From contig CAJNDS010002147.1 of NCBI GenBank assembly GCA_905221605.1, positions 391,141-455,140 of the forward strand: a DNA stretch of 64,000 nt. Reading direction: 5' to 3'. Position numbers and translations under genes: made by a program. The notes under the pieces were generated by a model. That model saw only the letters and a list, made by a program, of their open reading frames with translations, did no database searches and was not told the DNA's origin. Below are positions 53,534 through 63,265 of this stretch, piece by piece (position 1 is the first letter of the stretch; each line of letters begins with the position of its first letter). Source of the DNA: Symbiodinium natans. Lineage: Eukaryota > Sar > Dinophyceae > Suessiales > Symbiodiniaceae.

Positions 53534-55785
53534 GTACCTGCACTCTTTGGGGGAAGCGTTGCTAATATTTCAAGGGATTTTGATATTCAACCCCTGTAGG
53601 ATATAATTAGCTTTACCAGGGTTGCGGGTCAATTACCCTAAACCCTAAACCCAAAACCCGAAACCCGAAACCCTAGGGTGGGTGGGGGGGCTGGAGGGCA
53701 GCGCGAAGCCATTCTGCTCCTGAACGGGAGCTGAAAGACCCGCAAGTGGACAGCTGCGCGTGGACCAAACGACCCATATAGGGTTTAGGGCTTAGGGTTT
53801 CAAAGTTTTAGATTTAGGGTTTAGGGTTTGGAGGACCAACCTCACGTCAGGGCTACTTGGGACATTTTTGGCTGCAGTAAATTCTCATTTCGGCTCGTTC
53901 GACCTTCGGGACGGGAGATGCCCAGATGGTTGAGCGATGGGATCCTCATTCTTGCTATTTACTGGGTTTAGGGTTTAGGGATTAGGGTTTAGGGTTTAGG
54001 GTTTAGGGTTAGGGTTTAGGGTTGACTAGCGTAAGTAGCACTTCATGAGGTTGGGTGGTCGGGCTTGCTAAAGGAGTGCTTTGACTTTAATCAGTGGCTA
54101 TGATCCAGGAGTGTCAATACATGCCACTTACCGGGCTTGGGTGCATGGGCTCCGTCCGTTTGTGTTTGCTGCTTACGTGCCAGATTGTTTGCTCATCATC
54201 TGTCGTCAAGTATCTCAGCACAAATAGGGCCCGTTGCGGTTACCACGATGGACAGTTCAGAGTTGTTTGGCTCCTATAGTGACTCCGCTCTTAAAATAAG
54301 CACTGCCTACATGTATACTTGCAGCCTACGTCAGCCTTCATAATCCTTCGCACACACGGGCGCATGCCTTGCCGGTGCATTATAATGCCCTGCGTGCACG
54401 GGGTTCCGTTGCATTGGTCATAGAACACGGCCCCACTCTCGAGGACCCATGTTTGCGCGGATTTTGCGCTTGGACTTTCTCGCAGCAGCGTATAGTGAGC
54501 AGTTGCCTTCACATGAAAGAGAAGCGGCGTGCTCCTGAGCCGCATGGAACCAGGCCCTCCGATGTACACCGTCACCTTGCTGACGCTTTCAGGCTCACCC
54601 AGCGCGGAGTTCGAGCTGCCGCCGGCCACCTCGGTCGGCGAGATCTTGCAGAAGGCCCGCGCCACGGCGTCCGACGGCCGCGCGCAGTTGAAGCTGCTAC
54701 TTCAGGGTCGGGAACTGCAGGCGAAGGAGACCTTGTGTTCCCTGGCCTTGCCTCCGCCTCCCTCTGTGCTGGAGCTGCAGCTCATCTGCCAGCCGAGGCT
54801 CGTCGAGCGCGTCGCTGCAATACCCTTCGACTACCAGAGGGTATCTATCGGGATCTGCGGGCAGCGGCGGGCGGGCAAGACGTCTCTCTTGAACCAATAC
54901 GTCGAGCGAGTCTTCGACGCGGATCACTTTGTGAACGTCATCTCCATGCACTTCAAGTCTGCGAACCTACGTGTCGAACGTGACGAAGCCTTCGTTCCTG
55001 TCAAGCTCCTTCTTTGGGACTTGCATGGACGTCATCATCCGTACGAACCGCCTGTGCCATCCAACATGTTCCGGCACATGGAAGCCGTACTCCTTGTTGC
55101 CGACCTGGATACTCCAGGGTCGGGTTTTCTTGAACCATTTTGACCCTTCTTTTTCCATTAACACGTCTTCTAGGCACACCGATGGACTGACAACCTCCCA
55201 TGACCATGTTCAGCTAGTCAGTTGAGGAGTCGCTTGCGCTAGACGAGATTCAGGGACTACTGGACAGTTCCGCGCCAGTATCCGTCCTGGCGAGAGTGCT
55301 GGTGGGCAACAAGGTGGGCCACGTTCCCCCGACTATTGCATTGCTTATGCCTCATTGACTTTCTGGCGGAGGGCAACAGGGGGAGGGGGTAAGCGCCCTA
55401 TAGAAACCCTTAATTGGACCAACATAAAGGCACAATAGTCCAGTCCCCCGAACCCCCTTCCTGCCTCGGCTCTAAACGGTGTTTGTTATGACTTATAAAG
55501 AGTGCAACAACCCTAAGCTGCCCAAGCCCCAAGCCTTTGTCTCGAAATGATAGCAGAAACAGGCCCGCGCACTGGGATAGCTCATACTTTCCCCTTGTCG
55601 GGTTGAGAGACGGCCCTATTCATGATCATTTCTTCCACAGGGTTTTTTACGCGCCAACCTCGAAAAGTGGAAGCCTTCCAAAATTTCATCAACTAGCCGC
55701 GATTGCAGGCAGATGCGTGTGCCCCCGGAAGCAGCGAGGCAGCGCAGGCCTTCGCTGCAGAGCGGGCCCTGCCCTACTTCGAGAC

Positions 55786-55858
55786 CTCCGCCAAGGACTA
55801 TGAAACCCTAAACCCTAAACCCTAAACCCTAAACCCCCTCTGCCAAGGACTATGAAAC
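55786..55858. repeat. Telomeric tract with 21-bp target duplication in exon 3 of copy E
   Basis: CTCCGCCAAGGACTATGAAA+C (55786-55806) and CTCTGCCAAGGACTATGAAA+C (55838-55858) flank 31 bp of CCCTAAA. Copies A-D have a single copy and no tract. Confidence 0.95.
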
Positions 55859-55909
55859 TGTGGAGCTGGCGATTCACCAGATTCTGCCCCTCTGAGTCGT
55901 GTTCAATAC

Positions 55910-56018
55910 TTTGGGGACGAAATGAGCCCTAAAAGGGTTTATGGTTCATATGCCTTAATAGGAATTATAGTAGTATAGGGTATATGACCCCAATTTTAGG
56001 GTTCATTTTGTCCCAAAG
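55910..56018. mobile_element. TIR element, TTGGGGAC family, inserted in copy E
   Basis: TTGGGGACGAAATGAGCCCT at the left is inverted as AGGGTTCATTTTGTCCCAAA at the right. The core is GTTTATGGTTCATATGCCTT. Copies A-D lack it. Confidence 0.9.
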
Positions 56019-56184
56019 GTAGAGTGAGGTTTGAGGAGACAAAAGGGAGGGTTTTATCTGCTGCAGGCCTCCCGCAAAAGGGGTGGGGGTTTTGGGGTGT
56101 GGCTGTGCAGTGCAACATGGATGTCCAAAGATGTCCGGCCTGAACAGCCCCCACAAGCTGCCAGACTTGATCCTCTCACCTTCA

Positions 56185-56235
56185 AGTTTAGGGTTTAGGG
56201 TTTAGGGTTTAGGGTTTAGGGTTTAGGGTTTAGGG
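56185..56235. repeat. ITR array inside intron 3 of copy E
   Basis: Seven TTTAGGG units inserted between CCTTCAA and a repeated CCTCAA. Confidence 0.93.
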
Positions 56236-56891
56236 TCCTCAACCCCCAAAACCCTGAGCCCCAAACCCTAAATCTCAACTCCTGAATCTGTCAACCCCTT
56301 CGTTCAGACGAGGGCCCATTCCGAGCACCGTCATACACCCGCACTGCTCCAGAGGTACGCTTCTTTTTTGTTAGGAGAATGTACTCACCGAAATCAACCA
56401 TGCCATTTGCCCGCTTGACCCAAAAGACACACCCTCACCCTTAAACCATCTTAAACCACCAGCCCTAAACAGCCTAAAGCGCCACCTGAACCACAGGCTT
56501 TCCGTGCTCGACAAGCTGGAGATGGAGTTGACGTCTTTGTCCGGCCCTCCACCACCTCCCCCGCCCAATCGCTGCACCTTGCTATGAGCACCTGCACTCT
56601 TTGGGGAAGCGCTGCTTAATAGGGCTTTCTTGTATTACTAGACAATCAGCTTTTAGAAGGGTTGCGGGTCGAAGAGGGGCGGGGGGGGTGGGCAGCGCGA
56701 AGCAGCCTGCCATTCTGCTCCTGAACTGGGGCTGAAGCAAGTGGACAGCGGCCTGTCGGCCAAAAGACCTTCGGAGACAGGGTTTACCCAAAGGCTCCTA
56801 TGTAGTACCTTTTTGGGGGTAGTACACTAAAAATCCCCTATAACTAAACCACAAAGGAACTACATTAGAGCCTCCAGGTAGAATTTAGCAG

Positions 56892-56957
56892 GGTTTAGGG
56901 TTTAGGGTTTAGGGTTTAGGGTTTAGGTTTAGGGTTTAGGGTTTAGGGTTTAGGGTA
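56892..56957. repeat. ITR array opening the sixth unit
   Basis: Nine TTTAGGG units directly before the shared ACCAGCCTCGCAGTCAGGGG block. Confidence 0.95.
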
Positions 56958-57700
56958 ACCAGCCTCGCAGTCAGGGGTACTTAGGACATAGTGGCCTGCA
57001 CCAAGTTGCCCTTACGGCTCATCGGGATGGGAGATGCCTAGATGGTCGGGCGACGGGATCCGCATTCCTGCTACGTGGTTTAGGGTTAGGGTTTAGGGTT
57101 TAGGGTTTAGGGTTCAGGGTTCAGGGTTTAGGGTTTAGGGTTTAGGGTTTAGGGTTTAGGGAAGCTAAAGTCAGCACTTCATGAGGTTCGGCGGTGGGGC
57201 TTGCCAAAGGAGTGCACTTGTGTGACGAAAATCAAGGAGCGCACGGTAAATAGTTGCCGCTTGTCCCTCTACAATAAACCTTGGGGATGAAATGAGCCCT
57301 AAAAGGGTTTATGGTTCATATGCCTTAATAGGAAGTATAGTAGTATAGGGTGTCTGACCCAAATTTTAAGGTTCCTTTAGTCCCAAAGGAATATGCCACA
57401 TGTGCCCAAACTATACTCATTCTGATCTCGGCCTATAGCTCAGAGTGGCCTTGGTTCAGTGCATGGGGCTTGGCTCGTGGTATTTGCTGCTTGTGTGCAA
57501 GACTGTACTCTACTCATCTGGCCTTCACGTCGCTCAGCGCAGATAGGGTCCATTGCGATCGCGGATTCGCAGAAAGCACAGTGACTGACCGAAGACGCGA
57601 TGTGCCACGTACCAGGATGGGCGGCAGTCTCTGCACTTGAAACGAATCTAACTGCCTACACAGCCTACGTCAGCCTTCGTACCAACATGCTTACATATGT
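56958..57700 (+). pseudogene. Truncated sixth GTPase unit (leader only)
   Basis: It carries the unit-opening block, the GGGATCCGCATTCCTGCT block with its own ITR (57078-57161), the GCACTTCATGAGGTTCGG block and the leader through CAGATAGGG and CGATCGC. It stops after CAGCCTACGTCAGCCTTCGTA, before any GTPase exon. A TIR element (57280-57389) is inserted in it. Confidence 0.75.
57280..57389. mobile_element. TIR element, TTGGGGAC family, in the truncated unit
   Basis: Almost identical to 55910-56018 over GAAATGAGCCCTAAAAGGG and GGTTCATATGCCTTAATAGG. The empty site is visible in copy D near 50885. Confidence 0.88.
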
Positions 57701-57799
57701 GCATGTCTGCAAGTGTGCATGTAGTATGCATGTAGAAGCACTCTAAACTCACAAAGGGCGTGCATCAGGCTAAGGACGCTAGTTGTCCGGTGACCGGGG

Positions 57800-58057
57800 G
57801 TGGTGTTGTGCCCATCAAGTCCCGCGCGCCTTTCTAGCTGCTGGACTGCAGCCGACGAGTGCTGGATACAGGCCGGGAGGTTTGATGGGTCTCCTTTGCT
57901 TTCCATGTTTGTTCAGGCCCTGAAGTTGTTGCGCGAACAGTTGAAGCCGAGCCGAGCGAGGGTGCGGGAGCATATCCCGAAAGTGGTTCCCGAGCTGAAT
58001 CGGGAGGCAGAGCGCCGAGTGTCGAGCACCTTCAGATCATGTCGTGTGCAGAAATAG
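57800..58057 (+). CDS. Terminal-exon-like frame to TAG, helical
   Basis: The frame contains WTAADECWIQAGRFDGSPLL and then an Arg/Lys-rich helix (LLREQLKPSRARVREHI), ending SCRVQK-stop. An internal acceptor at TTTCTAG may start it. No family is recognised. Directly right of the GTPase cluster. Confidence 0.45.
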   Translation: MVLCPSSPARLSSCWTAADECWIQAGRFDGSPLLSMFVQALKLLREQLKPSRARVREHIPKVVPELNREAERRVSSTFRSCRVQK

Positions 58058-59026
58058 ATCCAGGAACCCTAAACCCTGAAACTTGCCAGAAAAGAGACTT
58101 GCTTAGCGGTTCGTCCAGCTATGTGCCAAAACTGGCCCCTGAACCCTAAACCCGGTATTGGAATGACGTGGCATTCCCCACCCCCTCATGCATCATCTCC
58201 GAAGGTTGCCGGAGCCCAACCCCTGAAACCAACCACCGCAAGCCCTAAGCCCTAAAGCCCTAAAGCCCTCAAGCCCTAAACCCTAAATCCTAAACCCTAA
58301 ACCCCGAAACCCTAGACGCCCTAAACTTTTCAGGAGCGCGAGAGCTGGACCCAAAGGAAGCACCCAGATAGCTCGAAATGCCCCTAGAGGGCTCGGCCCG
58401 CGACTCGCTAGGATTTGTGGGGTAGTTACATGGTTTCTTAGGGTTTAGGGTTTCTTAGCGGTACTTACATGGTCGCTTAGTTCAAAGGGACCCCTTATGT
58501 ACCCCTTATAAATCCTATACGACCCAAGGGCCCCTGCTTCAGAACCCCTCTAAAGGAGGTGATGGACCATATTAAGGGCAACCCTAAACCCTAAACCCTA
58601 AAATCCTTGAGGATGCTACCTCCCTCGAGTGCCAGCCCGACAGCGGACGTGCTGGGGTCCGCGTCTGGATTCCTCGTACCCTGGCTCGGGAAGCTCGAAC
58701 ATAAGGGACCCCTAATAAAGACCCCCAAATAGTAGGATCTCAGATAATAAGGACCCCAAAAAGGTACCCCCAATATCGTAGATCCGCTCTTGGATGGAGG
58801 GAAGTATTGAATTCCGATGCGCTCAAGAAGAGTGTTAAAGGTTTGGGGGGTGGTTGAAAAAGGTTCGGGCTTTGGGCTCTGATTCAGTGTAGCTCTTGGG
58901 GCCTGAGGCACTTAGGGGTGCAAGAGGGGTTGTCGCGGTAGGGCGTTTCAACGCCGGCAGGCCCGGTGGTCTCTAGGGGAACGGATTACTCAACCCTAAA
59001 CCCCAAACCCTAAACCCTAAACCCTA

Positions 59027-59122
59027 TTAGGGGGACCCTGGGGATATAGACCCTCTCAATAAGGTCCCTGTCTGAGAGCCAGAAGAGGGTTGAGAAAGGT
59101 TCCCTTTCAAGGGTCCCCCTAA
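59027..59122. mobile_element. TIR element, TTAGGGGGACCC family
   Basis: Left TTAGGGGGACCCTGGGGATA and right AAGGGTCCCCCTAA. The inner GAGAGCCAGAAGAGG matches, inverted, the copy at 62984-63060. Confidence 0.75.
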
Positions 59123-59220
59123 ACCCTAAACCCTAAACCCTAATCCCTAAACCCTAAACCCTAAACCCCTAAACCTCTAAACCCCTAAACCCCTAAACCC
59201 TAAACCCTAATCCCTAAACC
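59118..59220. repeat. ITR array, CCCTAAA orientation
   Basis: About fourteen units with AACCCCTAA variants. Confidence 0.93.
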
Positions 59221-59237
59221 CCCCCAAAAAACTCCCC

Positions 59238-59338
59238 GAGGACGTGGAGTCTGCGGCTGGCGCCCTCCGCGCCGCCACCGGGCGCCCGGCTGCGCTGCAG
59301 CCCTGGCAGCGCGACCACACAGAGCCGAAGTTGTTGCG
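59238..59338 (+). CDS. Exon-like island (EDVESAAGALRAATGRPAAL...)
   Basis: The GC-rich frame EDVESAAGALRAATGRPAAL then QPWQRDHTEPKLL ends beside a TTTAGGG array whose GGGTTT could act as donor. Function is unknown. Confidence 0.45.
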
Positions 59339-60029
59339 GGGTTTAGGGTTTAGGGTTTAGGGTTTAGAGGGTTTAAGGGTCGTTTAAGCGCTGTAAACCC
59401 TCCCCAAACCCTAAAGCCTCAACCCTAAAAGTTGTTAATTAAGAATCAGAACCCCCTTATCCCGGAAAAAAATACTGGATAAATCCCTCCTGATTGTGCT
59501 CACGAGCATGACTCTTGGGTGGGCGATTGTGTCGGAGGGTATATGGTGCATAGGGTTTCGTGTGTAGGGTCCTCAGTCAACAGGATAGAGAGGGGTGAGG
59601 GATTCAGGACGACTTTCCGCCGGACGATTTTAAGTCGGAGGGTGTACAGGGAAGCACAAGGGCTGCTGAAGGGTCTTCCGCGCGGCTCCAGTGTTTGTTT
59701 CGGCTTGCTTTGGGGTTCTGGGGTGTGGAGTGTAGACAGTCGTTGCGTGGCCTGGCTGCGAAAAAGAGTGTTTGGGCCCTGTACGGTTCCCCAAACCTAC
59801 TATTTGCTTGAGACCCCCCCCCCCCGGCACAAAAATATGATAAAATATTCTTCCTTTCCGGGCAAAATAGGGTTTTCAGCTACACCAAAAGTTTATAGTA
59901 AGTTGGGGGAACTGCAGTTGTGATAGCAAGTTAGAGTTATGTCGTTGGTATATAGTTAACACTATCGCCGAAGGAAATTGTTTACAACAAAAACCTTAAA
60001 CAAGTATTCATTTTTTGAAAAGTCCTTCA

Positions 60030-60400
60030 AAAACAAGGGCTTGAAAAAAGTGTAAAAACGTTTTCAAAAAGTCCTAAAGGGAGTCTTAAACAAAGTCTGG
60101 GAACAGCCTAGAAAAAAGTTTGAAAGAAGTCTCGGGGAGAGTTTCCTGACGACCTCCACTGCCCTCCGGAGACTCTGCCCGAGACTTTTTCTAGACTTTT
60201 TCTAGACGTTTTGGAGATGTTTTAAAGACTTTTTTCTTGGGAAACGTCTGCAAAAAGTTTAAAAGAAGTCCCCCAAATGTCTCCAACAAGTCTAGAAAAA
60301 GTCTCGGGCAGAGTCGGAGGTCGCCACTCTTCAGGACTTTGAAGATTTTTTTTAGACTTTTTGGAAGCCCTTGTTTTTTCAAGAGAACTTCTCAACATGA
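60030..60400. mobile_element. A/T-rich hairpin element with long imperfect arms
   Basis: GCCCGAGACTTTTTCTAGAC at 60177-60196 is exactly inverted at 60290-60309, and the arms extend outward with small gaps (CTCCG.GA.CTCT). Outer AAGTCCTTCAAAAACAAGGG is inverted near 60330-60390. Overlapping frames on both strands are by-products. Confidence 0.75.
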
Positions 60401-60659
60401 TTTGTTAAAGACATTTTTTTAGTTTTTTTAATAAGCCAAGCACATAAAGTTAGAGCCTTGTTTTGGGGGGTACTTGTAAGGCGACTGATTAAGTACCCAT
60501 GAACCTCCGAGTACATGTTTTTTTCCTCAAGCTTAGTGCTTGAATCCTTCAAAAAAGCTGTGAGCTAAGCAGGGCAACTATGGTTGTAACCTTAGTTCGG
60601 GTACCCCTAGACCCTAAACCCTAACCCATAAACCCTAAACCCTAAACCCAAGTGCTCAG

Positions 60660-60753
60660 GAAGTCCTTCTTTGTCGCCCGGGCGCCCGAGAACGCGCAGG
60701 AAGCCCAGGGCAGACTCAAGAAGAACATCGTGCACTTTCAGGACCCGCCGTGC
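60660..60753 (+). CDS. Exon (KSFFVARAPENAQEAQGRLK...)
   Basis: Acceptor AGTGCTCAG then KSFFVARAPENAQEAQGRLK and KNIVHFQDPPC. The donor may be G|GTTTAG at the start of the following array. The family is not recognised. Confidence 0.55.
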
Positions 60754-60754
60754 G

Positions 60755-60842
60755 GGTTTAGGGTTTAGGGTTTAGGGTTTAGGGTTTAGGGTTTAGGGTT
60801 TAGGGTTTAGGGTTTAGGGTTTAGGGTTTAGGGTTTAGGGTT
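60755..60842. repeat. ITR array, TTTAGGG orientation, abutting an exon
   Basis: Twelve perfect units directly after the exon-like frame. Confidence 0.97.
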
Positions 60843-61070
60843 TTTTCGACGATCAGGTGCTTATGCGTCGCTTGCATGCAGGGCGTCAAGACCCTAGATC
60901 TCCTATGCAGAGCTCTGAGACCTTCGTTGCTGCCCAAAGCCCCAAACCGTTTTAAACCTTCTCCTGCAACAAGCCCAAGAGAGGGTTTAGGAAGTTTAGG
61001 GTTCAGAAGGTTTGGCCAAGAGCCTTCTATTTCAGGGTTTAGGGTTTGGGGTTTAGGGTTTAGGGTTTAG

Positions 61071-61203
61071 GGCTACCAAAGCCGATCTCGGAGGAGGTGG
61101 CAGCTTCAAAGGAGTCTCTTTGGTTGCTTTGCTTCGCTTGGGCACCTCTGAACAAACCCTGAAAACAAGCTCTTTCCGCTTTAATGAGCCCTCGAAATCC
61201 TAA
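61071..61203 (+). CDS. Terminal exon after a telomeric TTTAG acceptor
   Basis: The last TTTAG of a TTTAGGG array immediately precedes a 43-codon frame, ATKADLGGGGSFKGVSLVAL then LRLGTSEQTLKTSSFRFNEP and SKS-TAA. No family is recognised. Confidence 0.5.
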
Positions 61204-61712
61204 GCTGCAAGCCCTAAACCCTAAACCCCAAACCCTAAACCCCAAACTCTAAACCCTAAACCCTTACTGGCGGCAAAAAAGAAGACCCCTCAACCCGACA
61301 AGCCGTACCCGTATCAACCCTGAACCCTAAGACCCCTAAACCCTCTAAACCCTCTGCACCCTCTAAACACTGCAAACCCTATAAACCCTAAACTGTCCAC
61401 AATCGAAACTGAACCTTAAACCAATCCACCCAAGAAAGGCCCCAAACCCCATAAACACCCCATAAACCCTGAACAAATCCCATGATCTAAGGTCGGAACC
61501 ATGGGTCCTTAGAATGGTTTAGGGTTTAGGGTTTAGGGTTTCTTATTGTATCCAAACTCTAAACCCTAAACCCGAGACCCTAAATATACACTGTATAATA
61601 AGGGGCCCATACTTCGGATCCCCTAGGCACGCCCCTTGCAAACCCCCAAGCCCCGGCTGGACGGAGCCCATCCCCCCCCTTTTCGCCCAAGCCATTGCCA
61701 ATCGCATCCTCT

Positions 61713-61768
61713 TTAGGGTTTAGGGTTTAGGGTTTAGGGTTTAGGGTTTAGGGTTTAGGGTTTAGGGT
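61713..61768. repeat. ITR array, TTTAGGG orientation
   Basis: Eight units. Confidence 0.96.
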
Positions 61769-62053
61769 CATCCCACATTACCACAGAAGGGGCCAAATTC
61801 TTGGAGGTGGCGTCCCCAAGTATGTTAGGGTTTAGGGTGGAGGTTTCGGATCTTTGGGGTTGAGGATTTGGGGTGTTGGGGTCTTGTCAATACGCTCAAA
61901 TGGGTTTAGGGTTTAGGGTTTAGGGTTTAGGGTTTAGGTTAGCAACATGAATGCGCCCAGCTAAGTCAAAGGTAAGGTCAGAGAGACGTGAGCAGGGCGC
62001 GATGGCACGGCAGTATACCTCTGCACGCTGAAGTCGCGCGCGCGCGTGCGCAG

Positions 62054-62137
62054 GCCAACTATCTCGTGATCGTTGCCGTTCTCTTGGGCTTGCTGCTTCT
62101 CAGCGACTGGCCCTCTGGGCAGCAGCAGTCCCTGTAG
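62054..62137 (+). CDS. Terminal exon with a membrane helix
   Basis: Acceptor GCGTGCGCAG then ANYLVIVAVLLGLLLLSDWP and SGQQQSL-TAG. This is a C-terminal membrane anchor. The upstream exon is not identified. It is followed by a TTTAGGG array. Confidence 0.55.
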   Translation, partial: ANYLVIVAVLLGLLLLSDWPSGQQQSL

Positions 62138-62361
62138 GGGTTTAGGGTTTAGGGTTTAGGGTTTAGGGTTTAGGGTTTGGTGTGCAAATATGACTTGGGG
62201 CTTTTTGGGGCTCAGGTTCAGTTCTCGGTAGGCCAGAAAGAGGCCACAAAAGCCCGCGTTCAATGATCCGAGCCTAGACCCGAAGTTCTACCCAAAACAG
62301 GGGCACCCTATTTTGGAGCCTACAATAAGGACTTGGGGGGGGGGGGGGTATTTAAGGGACC

Positions 62362-62442
62362 CTAAACCCGAAACCCGAAACCCCAAACCCGAAACCCCAA
62401 ACCCCAAACCCCAAACCCCAAACCCCAAACCCCAAACCCTAA
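62362..62442. repeat. ITR array of CCCGAAA/CCCCAAA variants
   Basis: Eleven units, nearly all variants, so separate amplification of non-standard units. Confidence 0.93.
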
Positions 62443-62446
62443 GCAG

Positions 62447-62547
62447 CGTGTCGGCTCCAGGGTGGCTGCCATTGCAGCGCTGCTGGTGGCCGGCGCATGG
62501 TTCTTCTCACAGCGCTACAGCGCGGAGGCGAGCTTGGGGGCATGTCG
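62447..62547 (+). CDS. Exon with a membrane helix (RVGSRVAAIAALLVAGAWFF...)
   Basis: After TAAGCAG the frame reads RVGSRVAAIAALLVAGAWFF then SQRYSAEASLGA. A membrane segment with basic N-flank. The donor may lie at the start of the following array. Confidence 0.5.
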
Positions 62548-62648
62548 GGTTTAGGGTTTAGGGTTTAGGGCTAGGGTTTAGGGTTTAGGGTTTAGGATTT
62601 AGGGTTTAGGGCTTAGGGCTTAGGGGCCCTAGACTTTCTCTTTTGCAG

Positions 62649-62739
62649 GGGAGAAATGGCTTCCCGGGTGTGAGGCAGAGGAAGATCGAGAAAGAGAGGA
62701 CGAGCGGTATATTCAGACTGTCTCCCGCGGGCTCTACAG
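62649..62739 (+). CDS. Acidic exon with strong splice sites
   Basis: Acceptor TTTCTCTTTTGCAG and donor GTTTTC. The preferred frame is EKWLPGCEAEEDREREDERY then IQTVSRGLY. A second frame is also open. It may follow the membrane exon at 62447. Confidence 0.55.
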
Positions 62740-62983
62740 GTTTTCTTCTTTTAAGGGGTTCTTAACTAAGCAAGTAGTAGATAAAGGTTTTATTCTTTTG
62801 GTGTTCTATTCTTTTGGGGTTCTTAATTAAGCAATTAGTAGAGAAAGAAAGAAAGAAAGAGTGGGAGAGCGAGAGGGATGCAGAGAGAGTCATGGGGGAC
62901 AATGCTCCGAGCGAGCAGCGAGACGGAAGAGAGAGAGAGAGAGAGAGTCGTCCGGACGCGCAGGAAGTGTCATTCCGAGGTAG

Positions 62984-63060
62984 GATAAGGGGGACCTCTT
63001 CTGGCTCTCTTAAACAGGGACCGTATTCAGAGGGTCTATATCCCCAAGGGTCCCCCTAAT
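62984..63060. mobile_element. TIR element, TTAGGGGGACCC family, inverted copy
   Basis: ATAAGGGGGACC at the left and AGGGTCCCCCTAAT at the right. GGCTCTCTTAAACAGGGA is shared with 40535. Confidence 0.7.
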
Positions 63061-63265
63061 CCTAAACCCTAAGTCTGGGGAGCATGTTTCTCTTTGATCC
63101 CTGACACCTCCTTGATCCTGAAAACGCTCCTGAGCCGGCTATGCAACTTAGGGCTTAGGGTTGAGGGTTTAGGGTTTAGGGTTTAGGGTTTAGGTAAAAA
63201 AGAGTTTTCCTACTGGTCAGAGAAGCCGGGAATGAGGTACCTGAAAGAATTCCCTTCTGTTGCCG

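Larger units (their letters stand above)
54562..56587 (+). pseudogene. UBL–Rab-like GTPase copy E, exon 3 broken by a telomeric insertion
   Basis: Exons: 54562-about 55110, 55218-55313, 55709-55885, 56497-56587. Exons 1, 2 and 4 are open (P-loop GQRRAGKT, VGNK, tail to NRCTLL-stop). Exon 3 is 177 nt instead of 125. The extra 52 nt are a CCCTAAA tract plus a second copy of CTCTGCCAAGGACTATGAAA, and they shift the frame inside the ETSAK region. Unless the insert is spliced out, the protein loses its last helix and CaaX box. Intron 3 holds a TIR element (55910-56018) and a TTTAGGG array (56185-56235), both absent from the matching sites of other copies. Confidence 0.8.

Noticed and set aside
59519-59923. 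A 134-codon frame in an ITR-poor stretch
   Set aside because: It has no recognisable motif, crosses a poly-C run and AT-rich sequence, and lacks clear splice or start context.
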